The notes beneath the pieces are model-generated. The model was not told where the DNA came from. It searched no databases and was given only the letters and a program-made list of their open reading frames with translations. Positions 35,976 through 43,448 of a DNA stretch of 64,000 nucleotides are shown here, piece after piece. The position numbers were made by a program, and so were the translations under genes. Source of the stretch: Mucilaginibacter sp. (GTDB taxonomy: Bacteria; Bacteroidota; Bacteroidia; Sphingobacteriales; Sphingobacteriaceae); assembly GCF_025359345.1 (NCBI RefSeq), contig NZ_JANYGQ010000005.1, positions 124,001 to 188,000 of the forward strand, in the 5' to 3' direction. Within the stretch, counting starts at the first letter, position 1. Each line of letters begins with the position of its first letter.

Positions 35976-37547
35976 ATGAAAGCTAATTCATTAATAAGCG
36001 CGCTGTTGCTGAGCATTTTAACTATCAGTACTGCCAGCGCGTTTCAGAAGAAACCACCCGTTAACCACGAAGAAATAATATACCACATTTTTCAACGCAG
36101 TTTTTACGACAGTAATGGCGATTTACACGGCGACCTTAACGGGATACACCAAAAATTGGATTACCTGCAAAAGCTGGGCGTTACAGCGGTATTGCTTACG
36201 CCGCTGTACGAGTCGGTGTTTTATCACAACTATTTCTCGAGCGATTTTAAGAAGATAGATCCCCGGTATGGGACGTTAGCCGATTACCTGGCGCTGGTAA
36301 AAGACCTGCACCACCGTGGCATGAAATTTTATATGGATATGGAAACCCAGTATGTAACCGAAGACCATATTTGGTGGAAGGATGGGATAAACAACCCCAC
36401 ATCGAAATACAGCGACTATATTATTTACGACGATAAAGAGCATACCAAACCCACCAGCATTGTGTTTGGTGTAAATGGCCTGCTGGGTTACGACAGCGTT
36501 TACCGCAAAATAACCACCGTAAACCTAAACAGCCCTAAAGTACTGGATTACAATTACGGGCTTTTTAAATACTGGATGGATCCCAACGGAGATGGCAAAT
36601 TTGATGATGGCGTGGATGGCTTCAGGCTTGACCATATGATGGACGATCTTGACGGCAAACACCTGATGCCCCATTTGTTTGATACCTTTTGGAACCCGCT
36701 GATAAACAAGTTACGCGTAGTAAACCCCACAATAAAAATTATTGCCGAACAGGCCCAGTGGCTAAGCCTCGGGCTTGATTACCTGGATCACGGTAGTGTC
36801 GACAGGGTATTTGCATTCCGGCTGGCTTATTCAATTCGGGCTTTCAGCAAAAAAATGCTGACAGAAAATGCTGACTCAACCTTTTTGGCAACGCCTGCAA
36901 ATAAGCAGCAAATAGTATTTATTGAGAACCACGACACGCCGCGTTTCAGTTTTGGTGTAAAAGGCGATGTGGACAAACTAAAAATTGGCGCCGCACTCAA
37001 CCTGCTGATGGGTGGCGTACCATCCATTTACTACGGTCAGGAATTAGGGATGACGGGTAACAGCGCAACATTCGGCGCAACCGATGCTAATGAACTGCCC
37101 GACCGCGAAGCTTTTGAATGGTATAAAACCGACCAGGGCAAGGGCATGGCTTACTGGTATAAACAAAAAGGGCCGCATAAAGACTCGTTTAACAGTGATA
37201 AGCCCAATGACGGTGTGTCGTTAGAAGAGGAGCAAAACGCCCCTAATTCACTGTGGAACTTTTATCGTCAAATAATAGCCATCCGCAAGGCCAACCCGGT
37301 AATTTCAACCGGAACTTATAAAACACTGGCTAATGATAATGAGCACTTATTCAGCTTTATGCGGTATACCGGTAATAAACAATTTATAGTAGCAGTTAAC
37401 CTTTCAGATAAACCGGTAACTGCAAACATCATTCGCGGGTTGGGCAATAAGCTTAAGATAGTTTATGGTAAGGTAATGCCGGTTAGCAATAGCAGTTCGA
37501 TGGCGGTGAGTTTGCCGGCGTATGGAGTTGGAGTGTGGGCAGATTAA
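35976..37547 (+). CDS. Secreted GH13 alpha-amylase-family protein
   Basis: A 523-residue enzyme with a signal peptide (about 1-22). The GH13 barrel begins EIIYHIFQRSFYDSNGDLHGDLNGI. The catalytic triad is present: nucleophile D219 in DGVDGFRLDH, acid/base E258 in IIAEQA, and D320 in FIENHDTPR. Region I is unusual: the usual D-x-V-x-N-H reads DMETQY, so its Asn-His is replaced. A C-terminal beta-sandwich domain follows. It should act on alpha-glucosidic bonds in the periplasm, but the altered region I suggests a changed -1 subsite or substrate. Divergent from an esterase. Confidence 0.85.
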   Translation: MKANSLISALLLSILTISTASAFQKKPPVNHEEIIYHIFQRSFYDSNGDLHGDLNGIHQKLDYLQKLGVTAVLLTPLYESVFYHNYFSSDFKKIDPRYGTLADYLALVKDLHHRGMKFYMDMETQYVTEDHIWWKDGINNPTSKYSDYIIYDDKEHTKPTSIVFGVNGLLGYDSVYRKITTVNLNSPKVLDYNYGLFKYWMDPNGDGKFDDGVDGFRLDHMMDDLDGKHLMPHLFDTFWNPLINKLRVVNPTIKIIAEQAQWLSLGLDYLDHGSVDRVFAFRLAYSIRAFSKKMLTENADSTFLATPANKQQIVFIENHDTPRFSFGVKGDVDKLKIGAALNLLMGGVPSIYYGQELGMTGNSATFGATDANELPDREAFEWYKTDQGKGMAYWYKQKGPHKDSFNSDKPNDGVSLEEEQNAPNSLWNFYRQIIAIRKANPVISTGTYKTLANDNEHLFSFMRYTGNKQFIVAVNLSDKPVTANIIRGLGNKLKIVYGKVMPVSNSSSMAVSLPAYGVGVWAD

Positions 37548-37552
37548 TCTTA

Positions 37553-38033
37553 CTGTATCGCTTGTATCGGTATAATGGACGCCACAGTGATACAGCAATA
37601 CAAACAAGAGATATATCAATATAAAGAGTTATCAATATATAATTATTATAAATGCTTTTATAATTAATACCAGCTGTATCGCTTGTATCACTGTAGTGAA
37701 TCAACTGGCGATACAGCAATACAAACAAAGGAGTATAGCTATATCAATAGAAAGAGTTATTAATATATAATTATTATAAACCCTTTTATACTTAATACAA
37801 TCTATATATTTCTTAATGAAAATAACAGTTAACTACTTGATTGTTCTGTATCACTATATTGTTCAATACACCGATACACGCGATACAACCTGCTTATTAA
37901 AACAACGCCCAGCTTATCTGCATCGGTCGATATAACATAAGCATGATACCCAAACCTTCTATTATTTATATCCAACCCGTTTGATTGTTCTGTATCACCA
38001 GATTGCTCAATACACCGATACAAGCGATACAAC
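37553..38033. repeat. Cluster of four related repeats, two in each orientation
   Basis: Two direct copies start at 37553 and 37674 (period 121), both beginning CTGTATCGCTTGTATC and sharing an A/T-rich tail. Two inverted copies start at 37837 and 37981 (period 144), beginning TTGATTGTTCTGTATCAC and ending with the complement GATACAAGCGATACAA. Each unit has its own internal inverted repeat of GTATC/GATAC words. The cluster fills the gap between the GH13 and DHFR-like genes and encodes nothing supportable. Confidence 0.8.
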
Positions 38034-38100
38034 GATGCCCTGTCCTCTTTTCCCCTTGTAATTGTCGTGCCCGCACCCCGCATGGGTTAAATACCTGGCA

Positions 38101-38108
38101 TACATTTG
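38101..38108 (+). promoter_or_regulatory. Candidate -7 box (TACATTTG)
   Basis: An exact TAnnTTTG match, 28 bases before the ATG of the DHFR-like gene at 38137. No TTG at standard spacing. Confidence 0.45.
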
Positions 38109-38136
38109 TAGTATAAAAATCAAACAAAAAACTACG

Positions 38137-38700
38137 ATGAGAAAATTAAGATTACAGATGCAACTATCGCTCGATGGCTTTGTTGCAGGCCCAAACGGCG
38201 AAATGGACTGGATGACATGGAACTGGGGCGATGACATAAAAGCCTACGTTAATGCCATAACCGACCCTATCGATACCATTCTTTTAGGCGGCCACATGCC
38301 CGAAGGTTTCGTAGGTCACTGGAAAAATGTAGCAGCAAACCCGGAAGATGAGGGTAATGCATTTGGCAAAAAGATGTACGATACCCACAAAGTGGTTTTC
38401 ACAAAAACGATGACAGAATCAAAATGGGAAAACACCGTGCTTGCCAAAGGCGATATTGTGGAAGAGGTAAACAATTTAAAAAACCAGCAAGGCAGCGACA
38501 TTATTACCTATGGCGGCGCAGGCTTTGCATCGAGCCTTATAAAGCACAATTTGATTGATGAATACCAATTGTTCATCAACCCAACAATAATCGGCAGTGG
38601 CATGGCTATTTTTAAAGATGTTGCAGAAAAACTCAATTTAAAACTAGTGAAAGCTACACCGTTTAACTGCGGCGTTGTGGCGTTGATGTATGAAAAATAG
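38137..38700 (+). CDS. Dihydrofolate reductase family protein
   Basis: A 187-residue RibD C-terminal/DHFR-like protein. It starts RKLRLQMQLSLDGFVAGPNGEMDW, the standard N-terminal family signature, then TILLGGHMPEGF, DIITYGGAGFASSLIKHNLIDEYQLFINPTIIGSG near the end. The frame extends upstream to 38062, but the ATG at 38137 starts the conserved strand and follows a -7 box. It is an NADPH-dependent reductase of unknown substrate and resembles the truncated gene at window start. Confidence 0.9.
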   Translation: MRKLRLQMQLSLDGFVAGPNGEMDWMTWNWGDDIKAYVNAITDPIDTILLGGHMPEGFVGHWKNVAANPEDEGNAFGKKMYDTHKVVFTKTMTESKWENTVLAKGDIVEEVNNLKNQQGSDIITYGGAGFASSLIKHNLIDEYQLFINPTIIGSGMAIFKDVAEKLNLKLVKATPFNCGVVALMYEK

Positions 38701-38702
38701 AG

Positions 38703-38948
38703 GCAAGAAGTTGAGAATCAAGAAGTCAAGAATCAAGAGCCAAGATAAAAAGACTATAGTGGTGATGCGAAGCCTATTTCTCCAGATGAATTCTGCAGGC
38801 GACACCTTAAGAAAAGGTTATCCCGATTGCGTCACAGACGCAGCGATTGTGTAATACAGCAAACTTAATGCGATAAGTTTCTTGATTCTTGACTTCTTGA
38901 TTCTTGACTCTTGCTATCTTGATTCTTGCCTTCTTGACTCTTGCTTCT
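38703..38948. repeat. Inverted repeat of TCTTGATTCTTGA words
   Basis: The left part (38703-38748) repeats AGAATCAAGAAGTCAAG; the right part (38878-38948) is its complement in iterated form (TTCTTGATTCTTGACTTC). It fills the gap between convergent genes and could form a long imperfect hairpin in either transcript. A related repeat lies at 40799-40901. Confidence 0.75.
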
Positions 38949-38952
38949 CTCC

Positions 38953-39849
38953 TCAAGCTACGCTCTTATCATCAGTTTCGTGGAAGCTTCGCATAAATTT
39001 TTTGCGGTAATTAAGCGGGCTGAGGTGCATTTTCACCTTAAACATTTTATAAAAGTGCGATACGTCACCAAAGCCGCTTTCAAAGGCAATTTCGGATATA
39101 GGTTTATCGGTTTGCACTAATTGTTGTGTAGCATAATTAAGGCGGTACTCAATTATGGTTTCCATAAAGGTTTTGCGGGTAATTTTTTTAAAGTATTTGC
39201 AGAATGCGTTGGTAGTCATATTGGCAATGCCGGCTGCGGCGTCTAATGATACCTGCTGCCTGAAGTTTTCAACCAAATAGGCAAATACGGGGTTAATACG
39301 TTCCTGCTCGGCGAGTGTACGCTCACCTATCACCTGGTTTTGGTCAAGCTGGACATATTCAGACGATTGCGCTAATCGTTGCAAAGCTTCCAGCAGGCCT
39401 ATCAGCAATTTGAAGGCATTTTGTTCATCACTTAATGCCAACAGGCTTTGGCTGACAATTTTTTGGGTATCACCATGAAAACTGATGCCGCTACCACTTT
39501 TTTGAAAGAGGCGTTTGATGTGCTGCAATTCATTCTTATCGAAAAAATCATCACCTAAAAAAGCACCGTCAAATTGAATTACAATAGCGCTTCCCTTGTT
39601 TTCTGTGTGGTTGCCGTGCTCCAGTTTCCAGCAATGGGGCAGATTGGGGCCTAAGAGCACTAAATCGCCGGCGGTAAAGTTTTGCATGTGGCTGCCAACG
39701 TAGCGTTTGCCCGTGCCTTCAAGAATGTAAGTGAGTTCGTACTCGGGATGAAAGTGATACGGCGCATCAAAGCCAACACTATCGAACTTCCGGAAGAGGA
39801 ACGACTGGCCGTTTGCCGGCTGCAGTATCTCGTACGAAGCCTTTATCAT
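38953..39849 (-). CDS. AraC-family transcriptional regulator
   Basis: A 298-residue regulator with an N-terminal cupin (YHFHPEYELTYILEGTG, then LVLLGPNLPHCW) and a C-terminal AraC double HTH (about 190-290; IANMTTNAFCKYFKKITRKTF and IAFESGFGDVSHFYKMFKVKMHLSPLNYRKKF). It is similar in architecture and motif order to the regulator at 24676. It is divergent from the intact PhyH gene at 39976, which it probably regulates. Confidence 0.9.
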   Translation of the reverse strand: MIKASYEILQPANGQSFLFRKFDSVGFDAPYHFHPEYELTYILEGTGKRYVGSHMQNFTAGDLVLLGPNLPHCWKLEHGNHTENKGSAIVIQFDGAFLGDDFFDKNELQHIKRLFQKSGSGISFHGDTQKIVSQSLLALSDEQNAFKLLIGLLEALQRLAQSSEYVQLDQNQVIGERTLAEQERINPVFAYLVENFRQQVSLDAAAGIANMTTNAFCKYFKKITRKTFMETIIEYRLNYATQQLVQTDKPISEIAFESGFGDVSHFYKMFKVKMHLSPLNYRKKFMRSFHETDDKSVA

Positions 39850-39975
39850 AGTATATTTTAATAATTTATTATGATAGATTAAATGTACGGATAAAATAAT
39901 CCATTATTATTCCATTTAAACCATTTTTTTCAGAAAAAAGTATAATTTACTTTGAGAATAAACCAATTTGCCACA

Positions 39976-40791
39976 ATGAGTACCATAACATTGCCATCGC
40001 TCGACGATATTAAGACAGTACCCCAAGACAATATTGATGAATTCCGGAAAAAGGGACACACACTTGTAACGGGTGTACTTTCTGAAGAAGAAATTGCCGT
40101 GTACCGCCCAGTTATAGTAGGTGCAGCCGACCGTTATAATACAGAAAAACGTAAACTGGAAGACCGCGATACCTATGGCAAAGCATTTTTGCAGATCATG
40201 AACCTGTGGCAAAATGATGAAGATACGCGCAGGTTTGTGTTAGCCAAACGGATGGCGAAAATTGCTGCTGACCTGATGGGGGTGGAAAATGTACGAATTT
40301 ACCACGACCAAGCCCTTTTTAAAGAACCGGGTGGCGGCCCAACCCCATGGCACCAGGATCAATACTATTGGCCAATAGACACCTTTAATACCATAACCAT
40401 GTGGATGCCGCTGGTTGATATTGATGTTGATATGGGCATGCTTACTTTTGCGTCGGGCTCATATACCGAAGGATCTATTTTTAACTACGAGATTTCGGAT
40501 GAATCGGAGAGTGCTTTTGCCGATTATGTGACAGAACACAAGTTCCCGATAAGCCGCGCCAATACCATGAAGGCCGGAGATGCTACCTGGCACCGTGGAT
40601 TTACCATGCATCATGCCAACGGCAATAATTCAAACAAAATGCGCGAGGTTATGACCATTATTTACGTAGCCGACGGCGCCCGTGTGACACCTCACAAAAA
40701 CAACTGGCAAAAAAACGATCATGAAAAGTGGCTGATGGGTGTGCCCATTGGCTCAGAGATTGATTCGGAGCTGAACCCGAAGCTACTATAG
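39976..40791 (+). CDS. Phytanoyl-CoA dioxygenase (PhyH) family protein
   Basis: A 271-residue Fe(II)/2-oxoglutarate-dependent oxygenase. The iron site is HQD in PWHQDQYYW with a distal histidine in WHRGFTMHHANGN; the substrate side includes MWMPLVDIDVDMGMLTFASGSY. The open frame begins at a TTG (39952), but the ATG at 39976 fits better. The family hydroxylates diverse small molecules, from fatty acyl chains to natural products; the substrate cannot be told. Paired with a divergent AraC gene, as in the broken copy at 23601. Confidence 0.88.
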   Translation: MSTITLPSLDDIKTVPQDNIDEFRKKGHTLVTGVLSEEEIAVYRPVIVGAADRYNTEKRKLEDRDTYGKAFLQIMNLWQNDEDTRRFVLAKRMAKIAADLMGVENVRIYHDQALFKEPGGGPTPWHQDQYYWPIDTFNTITMWMPLVDIDVDMGMLTFASGSYTEGSIFNYEISDESESAFADYVTEHKFPISRANTMKAGDATWHRGFTMHHANGNNSNKMREVMTIIYVADGARVTPHKNNWQKNDHEKWLMGVPIGSEIDSELNPKLL

Positions 40792-40798
40792 GGAATAG

Positions 40799-40901
40799 AG
40801 TCAAGAATCAAGAGGTCAAGAATCAAGATAAACGACTGTATTGTTTTAGTCTTAGCTCTTGCTTCTTGGATCTTGGCTCTTGATTCTTAACTTCCTGATT
40901 C
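40799..40901. repeat. Inverted repeat of TCAAGAATCAAGA words
   Basis: Left arm AGTCAAGAATCAAGAGGTCA (from 40799) and a right arm (40855-40901) with iterated CTTGGCTCTTGATTCTT. It lies between the convergent PhyH and DUF3943 genes and is followed by a T-run, so it may serve as a terminator. Same family as 38703-38948. Confidence 0.75.
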
Positions 40902-40906
40902 TTTTT

Positions 40907-42475
40907 TTAATTATATCTCCCTTTACGCTGCGGGTCTTCCAAAAACCAGGAAAGGAATACTTTTTGTTCTGTGCGTGCCGAATGTATTGGCGCCAGTGCC
41001 TTTAAATACCTGTCGTCGTAATAAATAAAGTGTTCAAAGCCAAGGCTGAGGTTCTCAGCTATCCTAAACGTAACCCGGGGCTTTAATATGCTGATGTAGT
41101 TATTGCCCGGCGCACCGTAGTAGGTATGCATTAAAAAGTAGTAGTATACCATCGATACGCTTGCATATTTACCAAAGTTAATAGTGCTCTCTACCTTGGC
41201 TTCAATTCCATCGTTATAAGTGTAGTCTCTAACCTGAGAAGTGTCGGGACCAAAACGGGTGCTATTGCCGGCTAAAGGCACAAGCGCAAAGTGGGCGTTG
41301 GTGTAAAGCATCACATTTTTACTGATAGGGTATTTTGTAAACACGCCGCCGCCAACACCAAGGGCGCCTAACTCAAAGGTTTTATTATCCCAGTAATCAT
41401 CATACTGGAAAGCGCCATACATTACCGATAGCTTGCCAATGTTGGTATTATTACCAACTAAAATACCATAGCCCGTCAAATTATCCAGAAATTTACGGCC
41501 CGAGCCAAAGCTAAATTCGGTACGCAGGCGGAAAAAATCGAAAGGTTTGCGGTAGATGTCTTCGAACGGATTACCGTAATCAAGTTGAACATTCAGCAAT
41601 ATCTCCGTTGGCCCTGTGCCAAATACAGTGCTATTCTGATCGTTTATTTTGTGCACACCCGAAAATATGGTGATGTTAAGCGGTTCCTTTTGATAAACTT
41701 CGGTGTTGGTATGCCTGAAGGACTTTCCCTGTAATAACCGGTTTAAGCCTCTCACCGGGTCAACTAACCCGGCGGCAATTTCGCGAAACACCCTGTTACC
41801 GCCTCGGGTGCGATCGTCCAAAATATTGGAGCTCAGCCGGTAAAACATTTCGCCTAAAAGTGCGCCGTTTAATGTGGTGTTGATGAGGTCGTTGTATGAG
41901 GGGCGCGTTGTCTCACCAAAATATTCCCACATTAAACTGCCACCAATACCATAAGGTATTGATTGGAAATATCCATATCCCTGCGACCTTGCGGCATTAA
42001 AATACATCGACCCGGTGTAAGGGTGGCCAATAAAGTTAATACCAAAGCGGTCCGCATCCCATTCCCATCCTTTATTAAAATTATAGTTCCAGGTTGAGGG
42101 GCCGACATGCGAGAAATCTTCGCCCAGAGCGCGGTCGAGACCGTTGGTAAACACGTTGATGCCCAAAACTTCAATCGCCGGTTTCCAAAAAGGATACTTG
42201 GGGTTAAATTTAATATCATCATTTAATAAATCGCCATATTTGTTACGCACGGTGGTATCAATTAAGGGACTTTTCTTTGGTTGGGTGGCGGCAGAGTCGG
42301 AAAGCTGGTTTACTTTGGCAGCTTTAATCTGTTTTAATTGCTCTTTGGGGTCGCCTTTGCCGGGCTTAATGGTGTCAATAGGCGTTACCTGGGCCAACGC
42401 ACCAGTGCAAAAGGAAAGCAACAGGCCTAAAATAAAAACCGGTGCTTTAGGGGGTAGAATGTAAAGTGTCTTCAT
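40907..42475 (-). CDS. DUF3943 outer-membrane protein
   Basis: A 522-residue exported protein: signal peptide to about residue 28 (TGALAQ), a Lys/Gln-rich linker, then the DUF3943 region with GINVFTNGLDRALGEDFSHV, HPYTGSMYFNAARSQGYGYFQS and RPSYNDLINTTLNGALLGEMFYRLSS. The remainder alternates polar and aromatic residues like a beta-barrel. Function is unknown. Its start codon overlaps a perfect 30-bp palindrome (42474-42503), so expression is probably controlled there. It lies 112 bases downstream of an SDR gene on the same strand. Confidence 0.82.
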   Translation of the reverse strand: MKTLYILPPKAPVFILGLLLSFCTGALAQVTPIDTIKPGKGDPKEQLKQIKAAKVNQLSDSAATQPKKSPLIDTTVRNKYGDLLNDDIKFNPKYPFWKPAIEVLGINVFTNGLDRALGEDFSHVGPSTWNYNFNKGWEWDADRFGINFIGHPYTGSMYFNAARSQGYGYFQSIPYGIGGSLMWEYFGETTRPSYNDLINTTLNGALLGEMFYRLSSNILDDRTRGGNRVFREIAAGLVDPVRGLNRLLQGKSFRHTNTEVYQKEPLNITIFSGVHKINDQNSTVFGTGPTEILLNVQLDYGNPFEDIYRKPFDFFRLRTEFSFGSGRKFLDNLTGYGILVGNNTNIGKLSVMYGAFQYDDYWDNKTFELGALGVGGGVFTKYPISKNVMLYTNAHFALVPLAGNSTRFGPDTSQVRDYTYNDGIEAKVESTINFGKYASVSMVYYYFLMHTYYGAPGNNYISILKPRVTFRIAENLSLGFEHFIYYDDRYLKALAPIHSARTEQKVFLSWFLEDPQRKGRYN

Positions 42476-42503
42476 AGATATGACAGTATACTGTCATATC
42501 TAT
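42474..42503. promoter_or_regulatory. Perfect 30-bp palindrome over the DUF3943 start codon
   Basis: Fifteen bases on each side of 42488/42489 are exact reverse complements, with core TATGACAGTATACTGTCATA. It includes the first two bases of the ATG on the minus strand. It may be an operator for a dimeric repressor or an mRNA hairpin that hides the start codon. It is neither a REP element nor a copy of the LacI-type operator. Confidence 0.85.
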
Positions 42504-42587
42504 AACTATTATAATATCAAACTGTTTTACTTGTTAACAAATCGTTAACCGTACGATATTTTCCATACAAGTTAACAAATAATTATT

Positions 42588-43364
42588 CTAAAATATTCCG
42601 CGGCTTGCCCCGCCGTCAACCTGAATGGTAGTACCGCTAATGTAAGCAGCCTGTTCAGAGGCAAGGAAAGTAACCAGCGCTGCCAGTTCTTCGGGTTTAC
42701 CAATACGGCCAAGCGGAATATTTTTAGCTTTTTCAGCAAGAGCCTGTTCGGGGTCGATGCCTTGCGGAATAGTATGTTTTAGCCGATCTGTTAATATCAT
42801 ACCAGGCGCAACATTGTTTACCGTGATGTTGTACGGGCCAAATTCATCAGCCATTAATTTTGCCATACCCACAACACCCATGCGCATAGCTGTTGAAAGC
42901 ACCGAACTTGCCAATACCGCCTTTACCGAGCCGCTGATGATATTTATAATGCGTCCACTGCCTGTTTTCTGCATATGTGGCAATACCAGCCTGCTGGTGC
43001 GGGCAAAGCTAAGCAGGTTAAGCTCAAAAGCTTTTTGCCATGCATCGTCGTCAAAATTCTCAAATTTATTAAAAGGCGGGCCACCCGCATTATTCAACAA
43101 AATATCTATCCGGCCAAATTTGGCGGCAGCCTGTGCAATAAACTCTTCAACAGCTTCTCCATTCGAAACATCAACAGGCATAGCGATAACTTCGCCGCCG
43201 GTTATTCCGTGTATTTCAGCGGCCGTTTTAGCCAGCTCATTTTCATCACGCGAGCCAATGATAATCTTCGCTCCTTCGGCAGATAAAGAAGTTGCTATTG
43301 CCTTGCCCAAGCCTTTGCTGGCAGCAAGCACAATGGCGACTTTGTTGGTGAGGTTTAAATTCAT
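42588..43364 (-). CDS. Atypical short-chain dehydrogenase/reductase (SDR)
   Basis: A 258-residue Rossmann-fold protein of FabG-like length, with DILLNNAGG, the S144 region NIISGSVKAV and the C-terminal AAYISGTTIQVDGGASRG. The catalytic YxxxK is replaced: the positions 13 and 17 residues after S144 are S157 and R161. The cofactor loop reads AASKGLG instead of TGxxxGIG. This matches a known BKR-like SDR subgroup that departs from both motifs. Redox activity is therefore uncertain. A TAGTTTTG box lies upstream on the minus strand at 43414-43421. Confidence 0.85.
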   Translation of the reverse strand: MNLNLTNKVAIVLAASKGLGKAIATSLSAEGAKIIIGSRDENELAKTAAEIHGITGGEVIAMPVDVSNGEAVEEFIAQAAAKFGRIDILLNNAGGPPFNKFENFDDDAWQKAFELNLLSFARTSRLVLPHMQKTGSGRIINIISGSVKAVLASSVLSTAMRMGVVGMAKLMADEFGPYNITVNNVAPGMILTDRLKHTIPQGIDPEQALAEKAKNIPLGRIGKPEELAALVTFLASEQAAYISGTTIQVDGGASRGIF

Positions 43365-43448
43365 TTTTGTTGTTGTAAGGTTTGAACGTTGTAAAGTTGA
43401 AACGTTATAAATTCAAAACTACTTGCAGGAGGCTCTTTCTTTCGGGCT

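Noticed and set aside
37553..38033. CRISPR-like array
   Set aside because: Only four units, two in each orientation, with periods of 121 and 144 bases and related interiors; no cas genes nearby.
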